DNA from: UBA5158 sp040389045
GTDB lineage: Bacteria > Pseudomonadota > Gammaproteobacteria > DSM-16500
Direction: 5' to 3'
NCBI GenBank assembly: GCA_040389045.1
Contig: JAZKAT010000024.1
Location: 62,001-126,000, forward strand
DNA: 64,000 nucleotides
A program made the translations under genes and the position numbers. Each line of letters begins with the position of its first letter. Within the stretch, counting starts at the first letter, position 1. The notes under the pieces are model-generated. The model saw only the letters and a program-made list of their open reading frames with translations, was not told where the DNA came from and did no database searches. This document shows positions 26,806 through 36,700 of this stretch, one piece after another.

Positions 26806-27366
26806 ATGCCAACAATTAATATAGATTCTAGACCTAATTCTCCTATAATCAGTATAACTGTGAATGAGATAAATGGAAGTTTTTTGCTAGAAATTAATTG
26901 TAGCGATACTGAATCAGCTAAAGATTTGCAAGGAACTATTGGTGCTTTAAAAAAAATATATGAAGCTGACACGGATTCTCAAAATTTTATTTTAAGAAAA
27001 TTTACTCCAATAACATCTATAAGCGTCATAGGTAATATTTTTAATGCACTAAATATATTGAGAGAAAAAGAGGTAATTGATAAGTCTGTATTTGCAATAG
27101 TGGACGCCAATCAGGAATTTCAAACAATACTTCAGTCAAGCAAAACTTTTACACTTACCAGTAGCTCTAATGTCGGCTTCTTTAATTCGGAAAATAAATC
27201 TACTGATAGCGCGCTTTCAGCTAATGAATCACGTATTATTACAGATTTAGAAACACAGATTTCTCAGCTATCAGATAATGCACGTGAAGTCTTGATGAGA
27301 GATTTACAGGAAAAATATAAAGTTTCAACCGAAAAGTTACTACCTAAAAAAATTGGTGCCAAATAG
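26806..27366 (+). CDS. Unknown AT-rich protein, possible effector
   Basis: The 186-residue protein starts at ATG 26806; a TTG at 26788 is less likely. No family is recognised. The N-terminal half looks beta-rich (PIISITVNEINGSFLLEINCS), the middle is helical, and there is a serine/asparagine-rich linker. The C-terminus is a helix with a basic end (LLPKKIGAK). It is 26 bases after the SpvC-like gene, shares its AT-rich, asparagine/lysine-rich composition, and is probably transcribed with it. It may be a second effector or a partner, but nothing proves either. Confidence 0.7.
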   Translation: MPTINIDSRPNSPIISITVNEINGSFLLEINCSDTESAKDLQGTIGALKKIYEADTDSQNFILRKFTPITSISVIGNIFNALNILREKEVIDKSVFAIVDANQEFQTILQSSKTFTLTSSSNVGFFNSENKSTDSALSANESRIITDLETQISQLSDNAREVLMRDLQEKYKVSTEKLLPKKIGAK

Positions 27367-27438
27367 CTTATTTTGATCTTGATTTTAATTTTTCTTTAAT
27401 TAGAATTCTCATCGCAAAATAACTCATAATAAATCAAC

Positions 27439-28188
27439 ATGCCTTCCATTCAAGTTTTTGCCACTCAACAAAACCTAATTTCTCAAGCGCATGCTTTAGC
27501 TGAGCAATTGAATGTGCCGTTTACTGAAGATAGCTGTGCGGACTGCGATTATTTATTGATAATCACCCCCGACTACATTGGCATCCAACAACCGGGTAAA
27601 AAAACAGCGGCATTTTTTATTGATTTCCTGTCGGCGGCTTCGCGTTATCGGCAAAAGAATCTCAGTCTACGTAGTGAAAATTTAGCGCGGGCGTTGGGGT
27701 TAAAAAATCATAAGCCAAATAAAATTATTGATGCCACCGCAGGACTAGGGCGGGATAGTTTTATTATTGCCAGTCTTGGCTTTCAAGTTGAAATGATAGA
27801 ACGATCACCCATAATTAATGTATTACTCGCCGATGCATTGACCCGCGCAGCCAGTGATCCCGAAATAGCACCTGTGATTAATCGAATGCAACTTTTGCCA
27901 GGTAATGCGCTTACCCTATTACCTACACTCCCACCCGCTGATGTTATTTACCTGGACCCCATGTTCCCCAAACGCACTAAATCCGCGCTCGTTAAAAAAG
28001 AAATGCGGCTGTTTCATGAACTGGTTGGTGACGATCTTGATGCGGATCAATTACTTAAGATCGCGTTAACTTGTGCCGCCAAGCGTGTTGTGGTAAAACG
28101 TCCCAAGCTCGCGGCATATTTGGCGGAATTAACACCTGATTACAGCGTGAAAGGCAACAGTAGCCGCTTTGATATTTATTTAACCTAG
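27439..28188 (+). CDS. rsmJ: 16S rRNA (guanine1516-N2)-methyltransferase
   Basis: The 249-residue class I methyltransferase matches the RsmJ/YhiQ family. It has a SAM-binding motif IIDATAGLGRDSFIIASLG, a conserved IERSP, the catalytic-region motif YLDPMFPKR, and a C-terminal VVVKRPK...SSRFDIYL. It methylates G1516 of 16S rRNA. It starts a normal-composition block after the AT-rich pair and is 7 bases upstream of the dedA-like gene. Confidence 0.9.
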   Translation: MPSIQVFATQQNLISQAHALAEQLNVPFTEDSCADCDYLLIITPDYIGIQQPGKKTAAFFIDFLSAASRYRQKNLSLRSENLARALGLKNHKPNKIIDATAGLGRDSFIIASLGFQVEMIERSPIINVLLADALTRAASDPEIAPVINRMQLLPGNALTLLPTLPPADVIYLDPMFPKRTKSALVKKEMRLFHELVGDDLDADQLLKIALTCAAKRVVVKRPKLAAYLAELTPDYSVKGNSSRFDIYLT

Positions 28189-28195
28189 GAACAAC

Positions 28196-28852
28196 ATGGA
28201 ATATTTGCATCCCTTGATTCATTTCATTTTGCATTTGGATCAATATCTCATCAATATGGTTGACCAATATGGCACATGGACGTATGCGATATTATTTCTC
28301 ATTATTTTCTGCGAAACCGGCTTAGTGGTATTGCCATTCCTGCCCGGTGACTCCTTACTTTTCGCCACTGGCGCACTGGCGGCAAGCGCCGGGGCACTCG
28401 ATATTAATATTCTATTCGGATTACTGGTAGTGGCTTCCTTCACCGGCAATGCTACCAATTACTTCATCGGCAAACTGGCAGGACCAAAAGTTTTTTATTC
28501 CCCTGACTCGTTACTCCTGAATAAAAATCATTTAATTAAAGCCAGCGACTTTTATCGCCGCTATGGCGCTAAAACGATTATCATCGCCCGCTTCATCCCT
28601 ATCATCCGCACCTTCGCCCCTTTTGTTGCTGGTATAGGGTCCATGAATAAACGGTCATTTTTCACCTACAACTTGATAGGCGCTATTCTGTGGATAGGCG
28701 TTTTACTGTACACTAGCTACTTATTTGGCAACCAGCCTTTCATTAAAACCCACTTCTCAACCATTATAATAGCGGTCATTTTTATTTCATTAATACCAGC
28801 AATTGTTGAAATACTACGCCAAACCTGCCAAAAACCCGCTAAAATCATTTAA
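28196..28852 (+). CDS. DedA family membrane protein
   Basis: The 218-residue protein has about five membrane segments and the DedA hallmark motifs FLPGDSLLFATGALA and ARFIPIIRTFAPFVAGIGSM, with conserved arginines and glycines. DedA proteins are needed for proton-dependent membrane homeostasis, and members act as lipid-carrier flippases (UptA, undecaprenyl phosphate). The exact substrate here is unknown. It is likely co-transcribed with rsmJ. Confidence 0.88.
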   Translation: MEYLHPLIHFILHLDQYLINMVDQYGTWTYAILFLIIFCETGLVVLPFLPGDSLLFATGALAASAGALDINILFGLLVVASFTGNATNYFIGKLAGPKVFYSPDSLLLNKNHLIKASDFYRRYGAKTIIIARFIPIIRTFAPFVAGIGSMNKRSFFTYNLIGAILWIGVLLYTSYLFGNQPFIKTHFSTIIIAVIFISLIPAIVEILRQTCQKPAKII

Positions 28853-28962
28853 GGTAAAAAACGATATCTTGCAACCAACTGCAGCTAACGTGCTACCATT
28901 AGCAGTGATCTAGACAAAACTTTCCAGATCATGCAAAATGCTCGCCACACAAAGGTGCCCCC

Positions 28963-29433
28963 ATGGCAATAATTTTAACTTTGCACGGGCCCAATTTAAA
29001 TTTGCTAGGTGTTCGCGAACCAGAACAATACGGCAATGAAACATTGGGCAGCATAGATACACGACTATTTGACTTAGCCAACCAGCTAGGGCATTCGCTG
29101 TCGTCCCTGCAAAGTAACAGTGAGGCGGAGCTGACTAATCAACTGCACGCCACGACTGCGGATTTTATTATTTTTAATCCCGCGGCATTCACCCATACCA
29201 GCATTGTGTTACGCGATGCGTTACTGGCAATTGCCAAACCCTTTGTCGAAGTACATATATCCAATATATTCCGACGTGAAAGCTTCCGTCAGCATTCTTA
29301 TTTTTCCGATATCGCCATAGGCACCATCAATGGCCTGGGCGCGGAAGGATATTTGCTGGCGCTGCGTTACGCCCATATTTATCTATCAGGAGTTAACAAC
29401 GTATTATGGACATGCGAAAAATCCGCAAACTAA
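28963..29433 (+). CDS. aroQ: 3-dehydroquinate dehydratase, type II
   Basis: The 156-residue enzyme of the shikimate pathway converts 3-dehydroquinate to 3-dehydroshikimate. It has LHGPNLNLLGVREPEQYG at the N-terminus, an IIFNPAAFTHTS region, and the HISNIFRRESFRQHSYFS motif with catalytic His and Arg. As in many gammaproteobacteria, it directly precedes accB and here overlaps it by 28 bases. Confidence 0.94.
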   Translation: MAIILTLHGPNLNLLGVREPEQYGNETLGSIDTRLFDLANQLGHSLSSLQSNSEAELTNQLHATTADFIIFNPAAFTHTSIVLRDALLAIAKPFVEVHISNIFRRESFRQHSYFSDIAIGTINGLGAEGYLLALRYAHIYLSGVNNVLWTCEKSAN

Positions 29434-29876
29434 TCGAGCTCATCCAGGAAACGGGTGTTGCTGAAATTGAAATTCGCGAAGGCGAGGAATCAGTTCGCAT
29501 CAGTCGCGTCACTAACGTGGCGCCAACCATGATGGCAGCCCCTATGCAACAACAACACTATGCGCCAGCCCCAGTTCCAACCCTGGCCCCTGCCGCGCCG
29601 GTCGCTGCAGCAGCAGAACCCGCACCAGCAGTCGTTGAAAACAAACACACAGTCAAAGCCCCTATGGTTGGCACCGTTTATTTTGCGCCTTCCCCAGGCG
29701 CCAAGGCATTTATTGAAGTGGGCCAGCAAATTAAATCCGGCGACACGCTTTGCTTGATTGAAGCCATGAAAATGTTTAATCAAATTGAAGCCGACAAATC
29801 TGGAAAGGTGACGGCTATTTTAGTGCAAAGCGGTAGCCCGGTTGAATTTAATGAACCGCTGGTTGTCATTGAATAA
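29406..29876 (+). CDS. accB: Biotin carboxyl carrier protein of acetyl-CoA carboxylase
   Basis: The 156-residue carrier has an N-terminal helix region, an alanine/proline-rich mobile linker (about residues 40-75) and a biotinyl domain with the biotin-accepting lysine in EAMKMFN. It carries CO2 between AccC and AccAD in fatty-acid synthesis. AGGAG lies 12 bases before the ATG, so an in-frame ATG two codons later is also possible. It overlaps aroQ and is followed by accC. Confidence 0.95.
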   Translation: MDMRKIRKLIELIQETGVAEIEIREGEESVRISRVTNVAPTMMAAPMQQQHYAPAPVPTLAPAAPVAAAAEPAPAVVENKHTVKAPMVGTVYFAPSPGAKAFIEVGQQIKSGDTLCLIEAMKMFNQIEADKSGKVTAILVQSGSPVEFNEPLVVIE

Positions 29877-29899
29877 CTGCAAGCAAAGAGAAAATTACC

Positions 29900-31240
29900 A
29901 TGTTAAATAAAATCGTCATTGCTAACCGCGGTGAAATCGCTTTACGTATTCTCCGCGCCTGTAAAGAATTAGGCATTAAAACCGTTGCCGTACACTCCAC
30001 CGCTGACCGTGACTTAATGCACGTTAGAATGGCGGATGAATCCGTCTGCATAGGACCGCCCCCCGCCAGCGAAAGTTATCTCAGTATTCCCGCCATCATC
30101 AGCGCGGCCGAAATAACTGACGCGGTGGCAATTCATCCGGGTTATGGATTTTTAGCGGAAAATGCTAATTTCGCTGAGCAAGTTGAAAAAAGCGGTTTTA
30201 TTTTTATTGGCCCACGCCCCGATACCATTCGTGAAATGGGTGATAAGGTCGCCGCGATCAATGCCATGAAACGCTTGGGCATTCCCTGTGTGCCAGGGTC
30301 AAGTGAACCTATTGATGATGATGACGCAAAGACCGTCAAAATGGCGCGTGAAATTGGTTATCCTATCATTATCAAAGCCTCCGGCGGCGGTGGTGGCCGC
30401 GGCATGCGTGTAGTGCATACCGAATCGCATTTGCTAAACGCCATTTCCATGACCCGCAATGAAGCGCGCGCGGCGTTTAATAACGATAAAGTTTATATGG
30501 AAAAATACCTGCAAACACCGCGCCATATTGAAATTCAAGTCATGGGCGATGGTCAAGGTAATGCTGTGCATTTAGGCGAACGCGATTGCTCTATGCAGCG
30601 GCGTCATCAAAAAATTCTCGAAGAAGCACCCGCACCGGGTATTACCCGCGAACAACGTCAGGCGATAGGCGAACGTTGCGCGCAAGCTTGTCGCGACATG
30701 AATTACCGTGGTGCTGGCACCTTTGAATTTTTATATGAAAACAAAGAATTTTATTTCATTGAAATGAATACGCGCGTGCAGGTTGAGCATCCCGTCACGG
30801 AAATGATTACCGGCATCGATATTGTGAAAGAACAATTAAGCATTGCCGCTGGCAACAAATTGAGTTTCACCCAAGCCGACATTCACTTCAGGGGCCATGC
30901 CATTGAATGTCGTATTAACGCGGAAGATCCGCGCACGTTTACGCCAAGCCCTGGCACCATTACTTATTTTCACGCGCCTGGCGGCCCAGGTATTCGGTTG
31001 GATTCGCATATTTATAGCAATTATAAAGTCCCGCCTTATTATGATTCACTCATCGCTAAAGTCATCGCGCATGGTGAAACCCGTGAACTGGCGCTCGCCA
31101 GAATGCGTAACGCCCTGGATGAAATGGTAGTGGATGGCATCAAAACTAATTTGCCTTTACACCAGGACATTTTACGCGGCAATACTTTTCAACAAGGCGG
31201 CGCCAACATTCACTACCTTGAACAATGGTTGAATATGTAA
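29900..31240 (+). CDS. accC: Biotin carboxylase subunit of acetyl-CoA carboxylase
   Basis: The 446-residue ATP-grasp enzyme carboxylates the biotin on AccB. It has the N-terminal KIVIANRGEIALRILRAC, the glycine-rich loop KASGGGGGRGMRVV, and MNTRVQVEHPVTEMITGIDIV with the catalytic residues. It lies 23 bases after accB, and its TAA stop overlaps the prmA ATG. Confidence 0.97.
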   Translation: MLNKIVIANRGEIALRILRACKELGIKTVAVHSTADRDLMHVRMADESVCIGPPPASESYLSIPAIISAAEITDAVAIHPGYGFLAENANFAEQVEKSGFIFIGPRPDTIREMGDKVAAINAMKRLGIPCVPGSSEPIDDDDAKTVKMAREIGYPIIIKASGGGGGRGMRVVHTESHLLNAISMTRNEARAAFNNDKVYMEKYLQTPRHIEIQVMGDGQGNAVHLGERDCSMQRRHQKILEEAPAPGITREQRQAIGERCAQACRDMNYRGAGTFEFLYENKEFYFIEMNTRVQVEHPVTEMITGIDIVKEQLSIAAGNKLSFTQADIHFRGHAIECRINAEDPRTFTPSPGTITYFHAPGGPGIRLDSHIYSNYKVPPYYDSLIAKVIAHGETRELALARMRNALDEMVVDGIKTNLPLHQDILRGNTFQQGGANIHYLEQWLNM

Positions 31241-32121
31241 TGGCGTGGCGGGAAATTCATATCACCACCACCGCAGCGCATGTTGAAATGCTGAGTGAAC
31301 AAATGACTCAACTGGGTGCGCAGGCTTGCACGCTGCACGATGCTGGCAATCAACCGATTTATGAACCCGCGCCCAATCAACCAGCGCCCGTGTGGCCAGA
31401 CATCAAATTGGTGAGCTTGTTTGATGATGAACACGATTGCAGTGAAGTTTATGCTTATCTCAACCATCAGCAAGCTGCTGGCAGTATTATTGATTTCACT
31501 TCTCAGGTATTGGCTGATGAAGATTGGGAACGCCGTTGTCTTGATGATCTTCAGCCTATGCGTTTCGGTAAACGCTTATGGATTTGTCCTAGCTGGTTAA
31601 CGCCGCCTGATCCTCAAGCAATTAACATCATTCTGGACCCTGGCCTCGCTTTTGGTACTGGCACCCATCCCACGACCGCTTTATGTCTGGAGTGGTTAGA
31701 TGAAAACTTCATACCCGGCCAAACCGTCATTGATTATGGTTGTGGTTCAGGGATTTTAGCCTTGGCCGCATTAAAATTGGGGGCTTCAAAAGCCATTGCC
31801 ATCGATTATGATGACAAAGCTTTGCAGGCAACACGCGAAAATGCGACCCGAAATCAGGTCGAATCTACCCTGGAAACCTATCTCCCGGATGGCTACTCCG
31901 GTGAAAAAGTTGATTTATTAATTGCAAATATATTAGCCCAACCCCTCATTGAGATGGCCAGAAAGCTGGCTAACTTACTCAAACCCGGTGGAAAAATCCT
32001 ATTATCGGGCATTTTAAAAGAACAAATTGGCCAGGTTAACACCGCTTACAGCCCTTGGATTCTCACGCAAGCCATTGTTTTTAAAGAAGAATGGTGTAGA
32101 TTAGTCGGGGTTCGTCAATAA
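31240..32121 (+). CDS. prmA: Ribosomal protein L11 methyltransferase
   Basis: The 293-residue enzyme trimethylates L11. It has an N-terminal substrate-recognition domain, then LDPGLAFGTGTHPTTALCLE, then the SAM motif VIDYGCGSGILALAALKLGA, and the NILAQPLIEMA motif. The ATG at 31240 shares a base with the accC stop (TAATG), and the conserved MAWREIHI begins there. dusB, which often lies between prmA and fis, is absent; fis follows after 196 bases with its own promoter. Confidence 0.95.
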   Translation: MAWREIHITTTAAHVEMLSEQMTQLGAQACTLHDAGNQPIYEPAPNQPAPVWPDIKLVSLFDDEHDCSEVYAYLNHQQAAGSIIDFTSQVLADEDWERRCLDDLQPMRFGKRLWICPSWLTPPDPQAINIILDPGLAFGTGTHPTTALCLEWLDENFIPGQTVIDYGCGSGILALAALKLGASKAIAIDYDDKALQATRENATRNQVESTLETYLPDGYSGEKVDLLIANILAQPLIEMARKLANLLKPGGKILLSGILKEQIGQVNTAYSPWILTQAIVFKEEWCRLVGVRQ

Positions 32122-32220
32122 AGTTGTCAATTTCATTTAATAAGCCTATCATTAGTCACATGGAAGTATTGACGCTTAATGGTATTTTGCATGTTCTCGC
32201 ATCAACCCTTCTTTTTTGAA

Positions 32221-32249
32221 TTGATCGAACAAAGAACAACTGTTATAAT
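32221..32249 (+). promoter_or_regulatory. Sigma-70 promoter of fis
   Basis: TTGATC (32221-32226) and a perfect TATAAT (32244-32249) are separated by 17 bases. They lie about 70 bases before fis and after the prmA stop. Confidence 0.7.
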
Positions 32250-32317
32250 ACTCCTTCGTTAAATACGGCTTAAAGATTTACATACTTCATTTAAGTTATT
32301 TTTTTGAGAGACAGACT

Positions 32318-32623
32318 ATGGCTAACAATACATCTGAAGCAACCGAAATGTTGCAACAAAAAGCGGCTACAGCTTTCAACGTAGCGCACAAGAACCAGCC
32401 GCTGCATGACAGCGTCAGACAAGCACTGGAAAGTTATTTCCAACAGTTAAAAGGCCAAGTGCCCAATAACTTGTATGAAATGGTGCTGGCTGAAGTTGAA
32501 ATGCCATTGATGGAAGCAGTGATGGATTATACGAAAGGTAATCAATCACGCGCTGCTATTTTACTTGGCATTAGCCGTGGTACCTTGCGCAAGAAACTTA
32601 AAATCTATGGAATGTTAGATTAA
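32318..32623 (+). CDS. fis: DNA-binding protein Fis
   Basis: The 101-residue nucleoid protein has the Fis C-terminal helix-turn-helix (NQSRAAILLGISRGTLRKKL) and the conserved MPLMEAVMDYTKGN helix. Fis bends DNA and controls rRNA and virulence genes; in Legionella, Fis homologues regulate effector genes. Here it is a single gene bounded by its own promoter and terminator. Confidence 0.93.
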   Translation: MANNTSEATEMLQQKAATAFNVAHKNQPLHDSVRQALESYFQQLKGQVPNNLYEMVLAEVEMPLMEAVMDYTKGNQSRAAILLGISRGTLRKKLKIYGMLD

Positions 32624-32658
32624 TTTCTAAGCTTTCCTGAAATTTTAATTTTAATAGA

Positions 32659-32697
32659 CATCGAGTGAATAATTCTTATTCACTCGATGTTTTGTTT
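32659..32697 (+). terminator. Rho-independent terminator after fis
   Basis: A perfect 14-bp stem, CATCGAGTGAATAA / TTATTCACTCGATG, with a 3-base loop, is followed by TTTTGTTTTG. It lies 36 bases after the fis stop. Confidence 0.88.
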
Positions 32698-32719
32698 TGC
32701 TATATAAATTTATCTTTTG

Positions 32720-32864
32720 ATAGGGGCTATTGAAATTCGCTAGGCTGAGACGGAAAGCATTGATATTTGAGCACCGCAGCGCAGTTTACCTAAGTAAATG
32801 AGCAGCGGAGCGCAGAATATCAATGCTTTCCGGCCAGCATAGTAGAATTGTCAATAGCCCCTAT
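32720..32864. repeat. Long imperfect palindrome, about 145 bp
   Basis: ATAGGGGCTATTGA at the left and TCAATAGCCCCTAT at the right are the outer ends of a long inverted repeat. The arms stay largely complementary inward through GGAAAGCATTGATATT. The centre has two similar GAGC...GCGCAG direct repeats. It is MITE-like with no ORF, and lies directly upstream of icmH; its right end abuts a TATAAT at 32866. Confidence 0.8.
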
Positions 32865-32908
32865 GTATAATCCCTTAATGCTTTTTTTTTAGGGAAGATG
32901 AAATAGCA

Positions 32909-33793
32909 ATGGTTACCATCATAAATGAACAAGTTTCTAATGATGACAAAGAATTAACCGAGACTTCTTATCATCCTCAGAACGAACCACAAACACGGAA
33001 GTCACTGCCAGCAAAAGCTGCAGATACCTCCTCTCAATTACTCCTGTCCGGCAAATTCGTTACGCATACCGCCAAATCTGGTTTGAATCCACTTGTTGAT
33101 ACCTCCGCCTATTTATTTTCAATCATGGGCAAGTTGAAACAAATGAAATCCTATCGGCACTTGACCAAGTTGCGCAAAGAACTCATACGCGAAATTAACA
33201 ATTTTCAGGATGTCGCCAAATCTCATGGCTACAGCTCGGAATATATTCTCGTCAGCCGTTACGCATTATGCGCCACCCTGGATGACATCATTACCAACAC
33301 CCCGTGGGGTGCGCAAGGTCAATGGGACAGTCATACCTTGTTAGCGGCGTTTAACCAGGAATCCATTAATCAGGAACGTTTTTTCGTTATCATGGAACGT
33401 TTAGTCAAAGATCCCAATCTGTATATTGATATTATGGAATTCATGTATATTTGTTTGAGCCTGGGTTTCAAAGGGCATTATCGCGCAAGTGAATTTAACA
33501 ATAGTCAGCTGGAACAGATTACCAATTCACTTTACAAACGCATCCGCGCTTATCGTGGTGAGTTTTCCAAAACACTATCGCCATACCAAATTAAGCCGAC
33601 GGCCAGCGCCGCGAAACAGGGCACGAAAAATATGCCGTTATGGGTGAGCATTTTATTGATCGCCAGCGTAAGCCTAGCCATATTCGCTGGTATTCGTTAC
33701 TTGCTTAACGTGACTTCCACAGAAGCTTATCAAGACTTAACCAGCATGGGAAAAATAACGTCTTATGAAACCAACGATCAAACAACTGAGTAG
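32909..33793 (+). CDS. icmH: Dot/Icm inner-membrane protein IcmH (DotU)
   Basis: The 294-residue protein belongs to the DotU/TssL family. A polar N-terminus is followed by the conserved helical cytoplasmic domain (SEYILVSRYALCATLDDII, TPWG, SLGFKGHYR) and one C-terminal membrane anchor (about residues 243-265). With IcmF it stabilises the Dot/Icm core complex. It overlaps icmF by 29 bases, so the pair is an operon. The icmH-icmF pair is on the plus strand, opposite to the rest of the cluster. Confidence 0.93.
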   Translation: MVTIINEQVSNDDKELTETSYHPQNEPQTRKSLPAKAADTSSQLLLSGKFVTHTAKSGLNPLVDTSAYLFSIMGKLKQMKSYRHLTKLRKELIREINNFQDVAKSHGYSSEYILVSRYALCATLDDIITNTPWGAQGQWDSHTLLAAFNQESINQERFFVIMERLVKDPNLYIDIMEFMYICLSLGFKGHYRASEFNNSQLEQITNSLYKRIRAYRGEFSKTLSPYQIKPTASAAKQGTKNMPLWVSILLIASVSLAIFAGIRYLLNVTSTEAYQDLTSMGKITSYETNDQTTE

Positions 33794-36700
33794 TAACCTC
33801 GCGGCCAAAAAACAGTTTTATCCCATTATTATTTTTAGCATCATCGCGCTGCTGATCTGGTATTGCGGCCCATTGATTTCAATCGCCGATGCGACACCTT
33901 TGATAGAACCGGAAAAAAGATTTTATACCATCGCGGCGGTGGTACTGGCCTGGATTTTGAAGATTAATTTTCTGGACAGTAAAGAACAGCCAGCTACTTC
34001 TACCCCACTGGCGTCCATCAATCCAGAACTCGCCAAAAAAATTCAATCCATTGAAAGCCGTTTTCAGGGTGCGATGCGTTTTCTAAAAAAAACCGTGATC
34101 AACAAACATGACAAAAACGTCAGTTTATATCATTTACCCTGGTATTTATTAATCGGCCCCGCCAATGCCGGCAAAACCACCTTATTAGCCAATTCCAATA
34201 TTAATTATATTCTGGCTAAGCAATTTAAAAATGAAAATATTAAAAATATCCCCCCTTCTGATGTGTGTGACTGGTGGGTAACACGTGATTCCGTGATGGT
34301 CGATGTACCTAGCAGTTATCTTTACGCCAAACAAAAAACCATGGCGCCAGCCAATTCCACCCAACCAAAAAATCCTTCTGCTTATGCGCTCTGGCAAAAC
34401 TTTTTAGTTCTCATCAAGAAATACCGCGGTAAAAAAGCCTTAACCGGCGTGGTGCTCGCTCTGCCCGTGTCAGACCTTATGTCAGCACCCAATAAAGAAC
34501 GTGCTTTCGCCGAACTAAAACAACAACTCCTGGAGTTGCGGGAACAGTTTGGCAGCAATTTACCGTTCTTTTTGACAATCACCAAATGCGATCAGCTCCC
34601 TGGTTTTATGGATTTTTTCAGCGATAGCGGCAGCGATGAATTATCGCAGGCCTGGGGTGTTACCTTACCTACGCTTAAAGATAATGAAAGCCTGGCAGAA
34701 ATGTTCACCAATCGTTTTAACGCATTGATTAAGCGTTTAAACAAACAATTAATCTGGCGCCTGCACCAGGAAAGAAATCCATTCACCCGCCCTCAGATAA
34801 AAGATTTTCCGCTGCAAATCGAGCGCTTGAAAGAAAATGTTTTAGCGACGCTAAAAATTATCGCCCCGGAATCCGGCTTTAATCTGCAAGGCGTTTACCT
34901 GACTAGCGCCATGCAACAAATGGCGGAAGAACAAACTACTCATTTGCAAGCCGCATCCAGCATGTCGCCACAATCCTTAATATTGCGCGCGCCATCTATG
35001 CCGACTCGCGCTTACTTTGTCAGACAATTGTTATTACAAGCCTTGTTAGCCACCGCGGACCAGGCGCCTTCCCGCATGGGCATGACATTTAATTTTAACT
35101 GGCGCAATAACCCCGCTATATATACTGTTTCTATTTGCACCGCCGTGTTAGCCGCGGGCTTTCTTGGCAATGAATTACGGCATAGCATCAAACAAACTTA
35201 TGCCATTCGCGATGGTTTATCGCAATATCAAAGTGATGTGCAGCAAGCCAGCCAGCAAACGCCGCATTTGGCAAAAGCCTTATCGTTGATGAATGCATTA
35301 CAGCAAACCGCCGCTGGCAGCACCGTGTTACCTTACACAGATCGCGCCCAACAAAGCGCGGCCGCCGCTTATCAACAAGCGTTAAAAACTATCGTCCTAC
35401 CGCAGATTCGCTACGACCTTGAAAATTATCTGACAACGACTAATAACAAAAATCCGGAAGGTTTGTATGTGGCGTTAAAAGCTTATTTAATGCTAGGCGC
35501 GGGCCAACATTTACAACCTGATTTTGTGTTTAATACGCTACAGAAAATTAATCCTGAACTTTTTAACAAAAAGAACAGCACTGAATTAAGCAGCCATATC
35601 CACGCCGCGTTAAATACCGCGTGGCAACCCATGGAATTGGATCAAATCCTGGTGGCACGCGCGCGCAAACGGTTGACGAACTTAATGCCGCTAGACTTGA
35701 GTTACGCTATCGTGAAAAGTATTCCTGCTTATCACTTGAAAAATACGATCAGCCTGGAAATTAATCCCGATGAACATTCAACCCTCATCAACAAGGAAAT
35801 TTCTTATCAAGTTCCCAAAATTTTCACTGCTGAAGCATTTCAGGATGTTTATGACCGCAGGATAGTGGCTGCGGCGCGTGAAGTCACGGAAGGCAGCTGG
35901 GTATTAGGCGGCGCGTCAACGGCAGCCAATACGGAAAATCTGACTGATCAGTTACGCAATTTATATGTAGCAAATTATATTTCGACCTGGGAAAACATCC
36001 TGCAGAACGTGCAACTGCTAACACCCACCACACTGGCGCAAGTCGATGCGCAATTGGTTAGTTTAGCTCATGATAATTCGCCGTTATTGCAACTCTTGAT
36101 CGCGGTTAAAGAAAATACTTCATTTGGGCCTATCACTAATGCCAGTCCAAAGCTGGCTGCAATCAATACTTTTGTTGCTGGTTCAAGCACCCAGGAAAAT
36201 AGCGCTTTATATAAAACATTTGTCGCGCTAAACCAGGCGCATGCCAGTCTGGAGTCTGTGCTAGGCGCGGGTGATGTCAACGCCGCGGCGTTTAAAGCGG
36301 CAGCCGCACACATGAAAAACCCTATCACCAGTACCGACTTTATTACGGTGTTATTCAATACCGCGGACAACACACCCGCGCCATTGAAATACTGGTTAAA
36401 TAATCTGGCTAGCAAAAGCTGGCATATAATTTTGCAAAACTCCGCCCAGTATATTGAACAACATTGGGAAAACAGTGTAATCACTACGTATAACTCGCAA
36501 CTCGCGAACCGTTATCCCTTCTCGGCGACGGCCAGCAAAGAAGTTTCGCTGGAACAATTCACCAAGTTTTTAGGAACGCATGGTGTAATAACCAGTTTTT
36601 ATCAAAATTATCTGCAACCCTTCGTCGACACTAACCCACACGGCTGGTACTGGAAAAAAGTCAACAATGACCAAATTCCTTTCTCGCGCAATGCCTTGAA

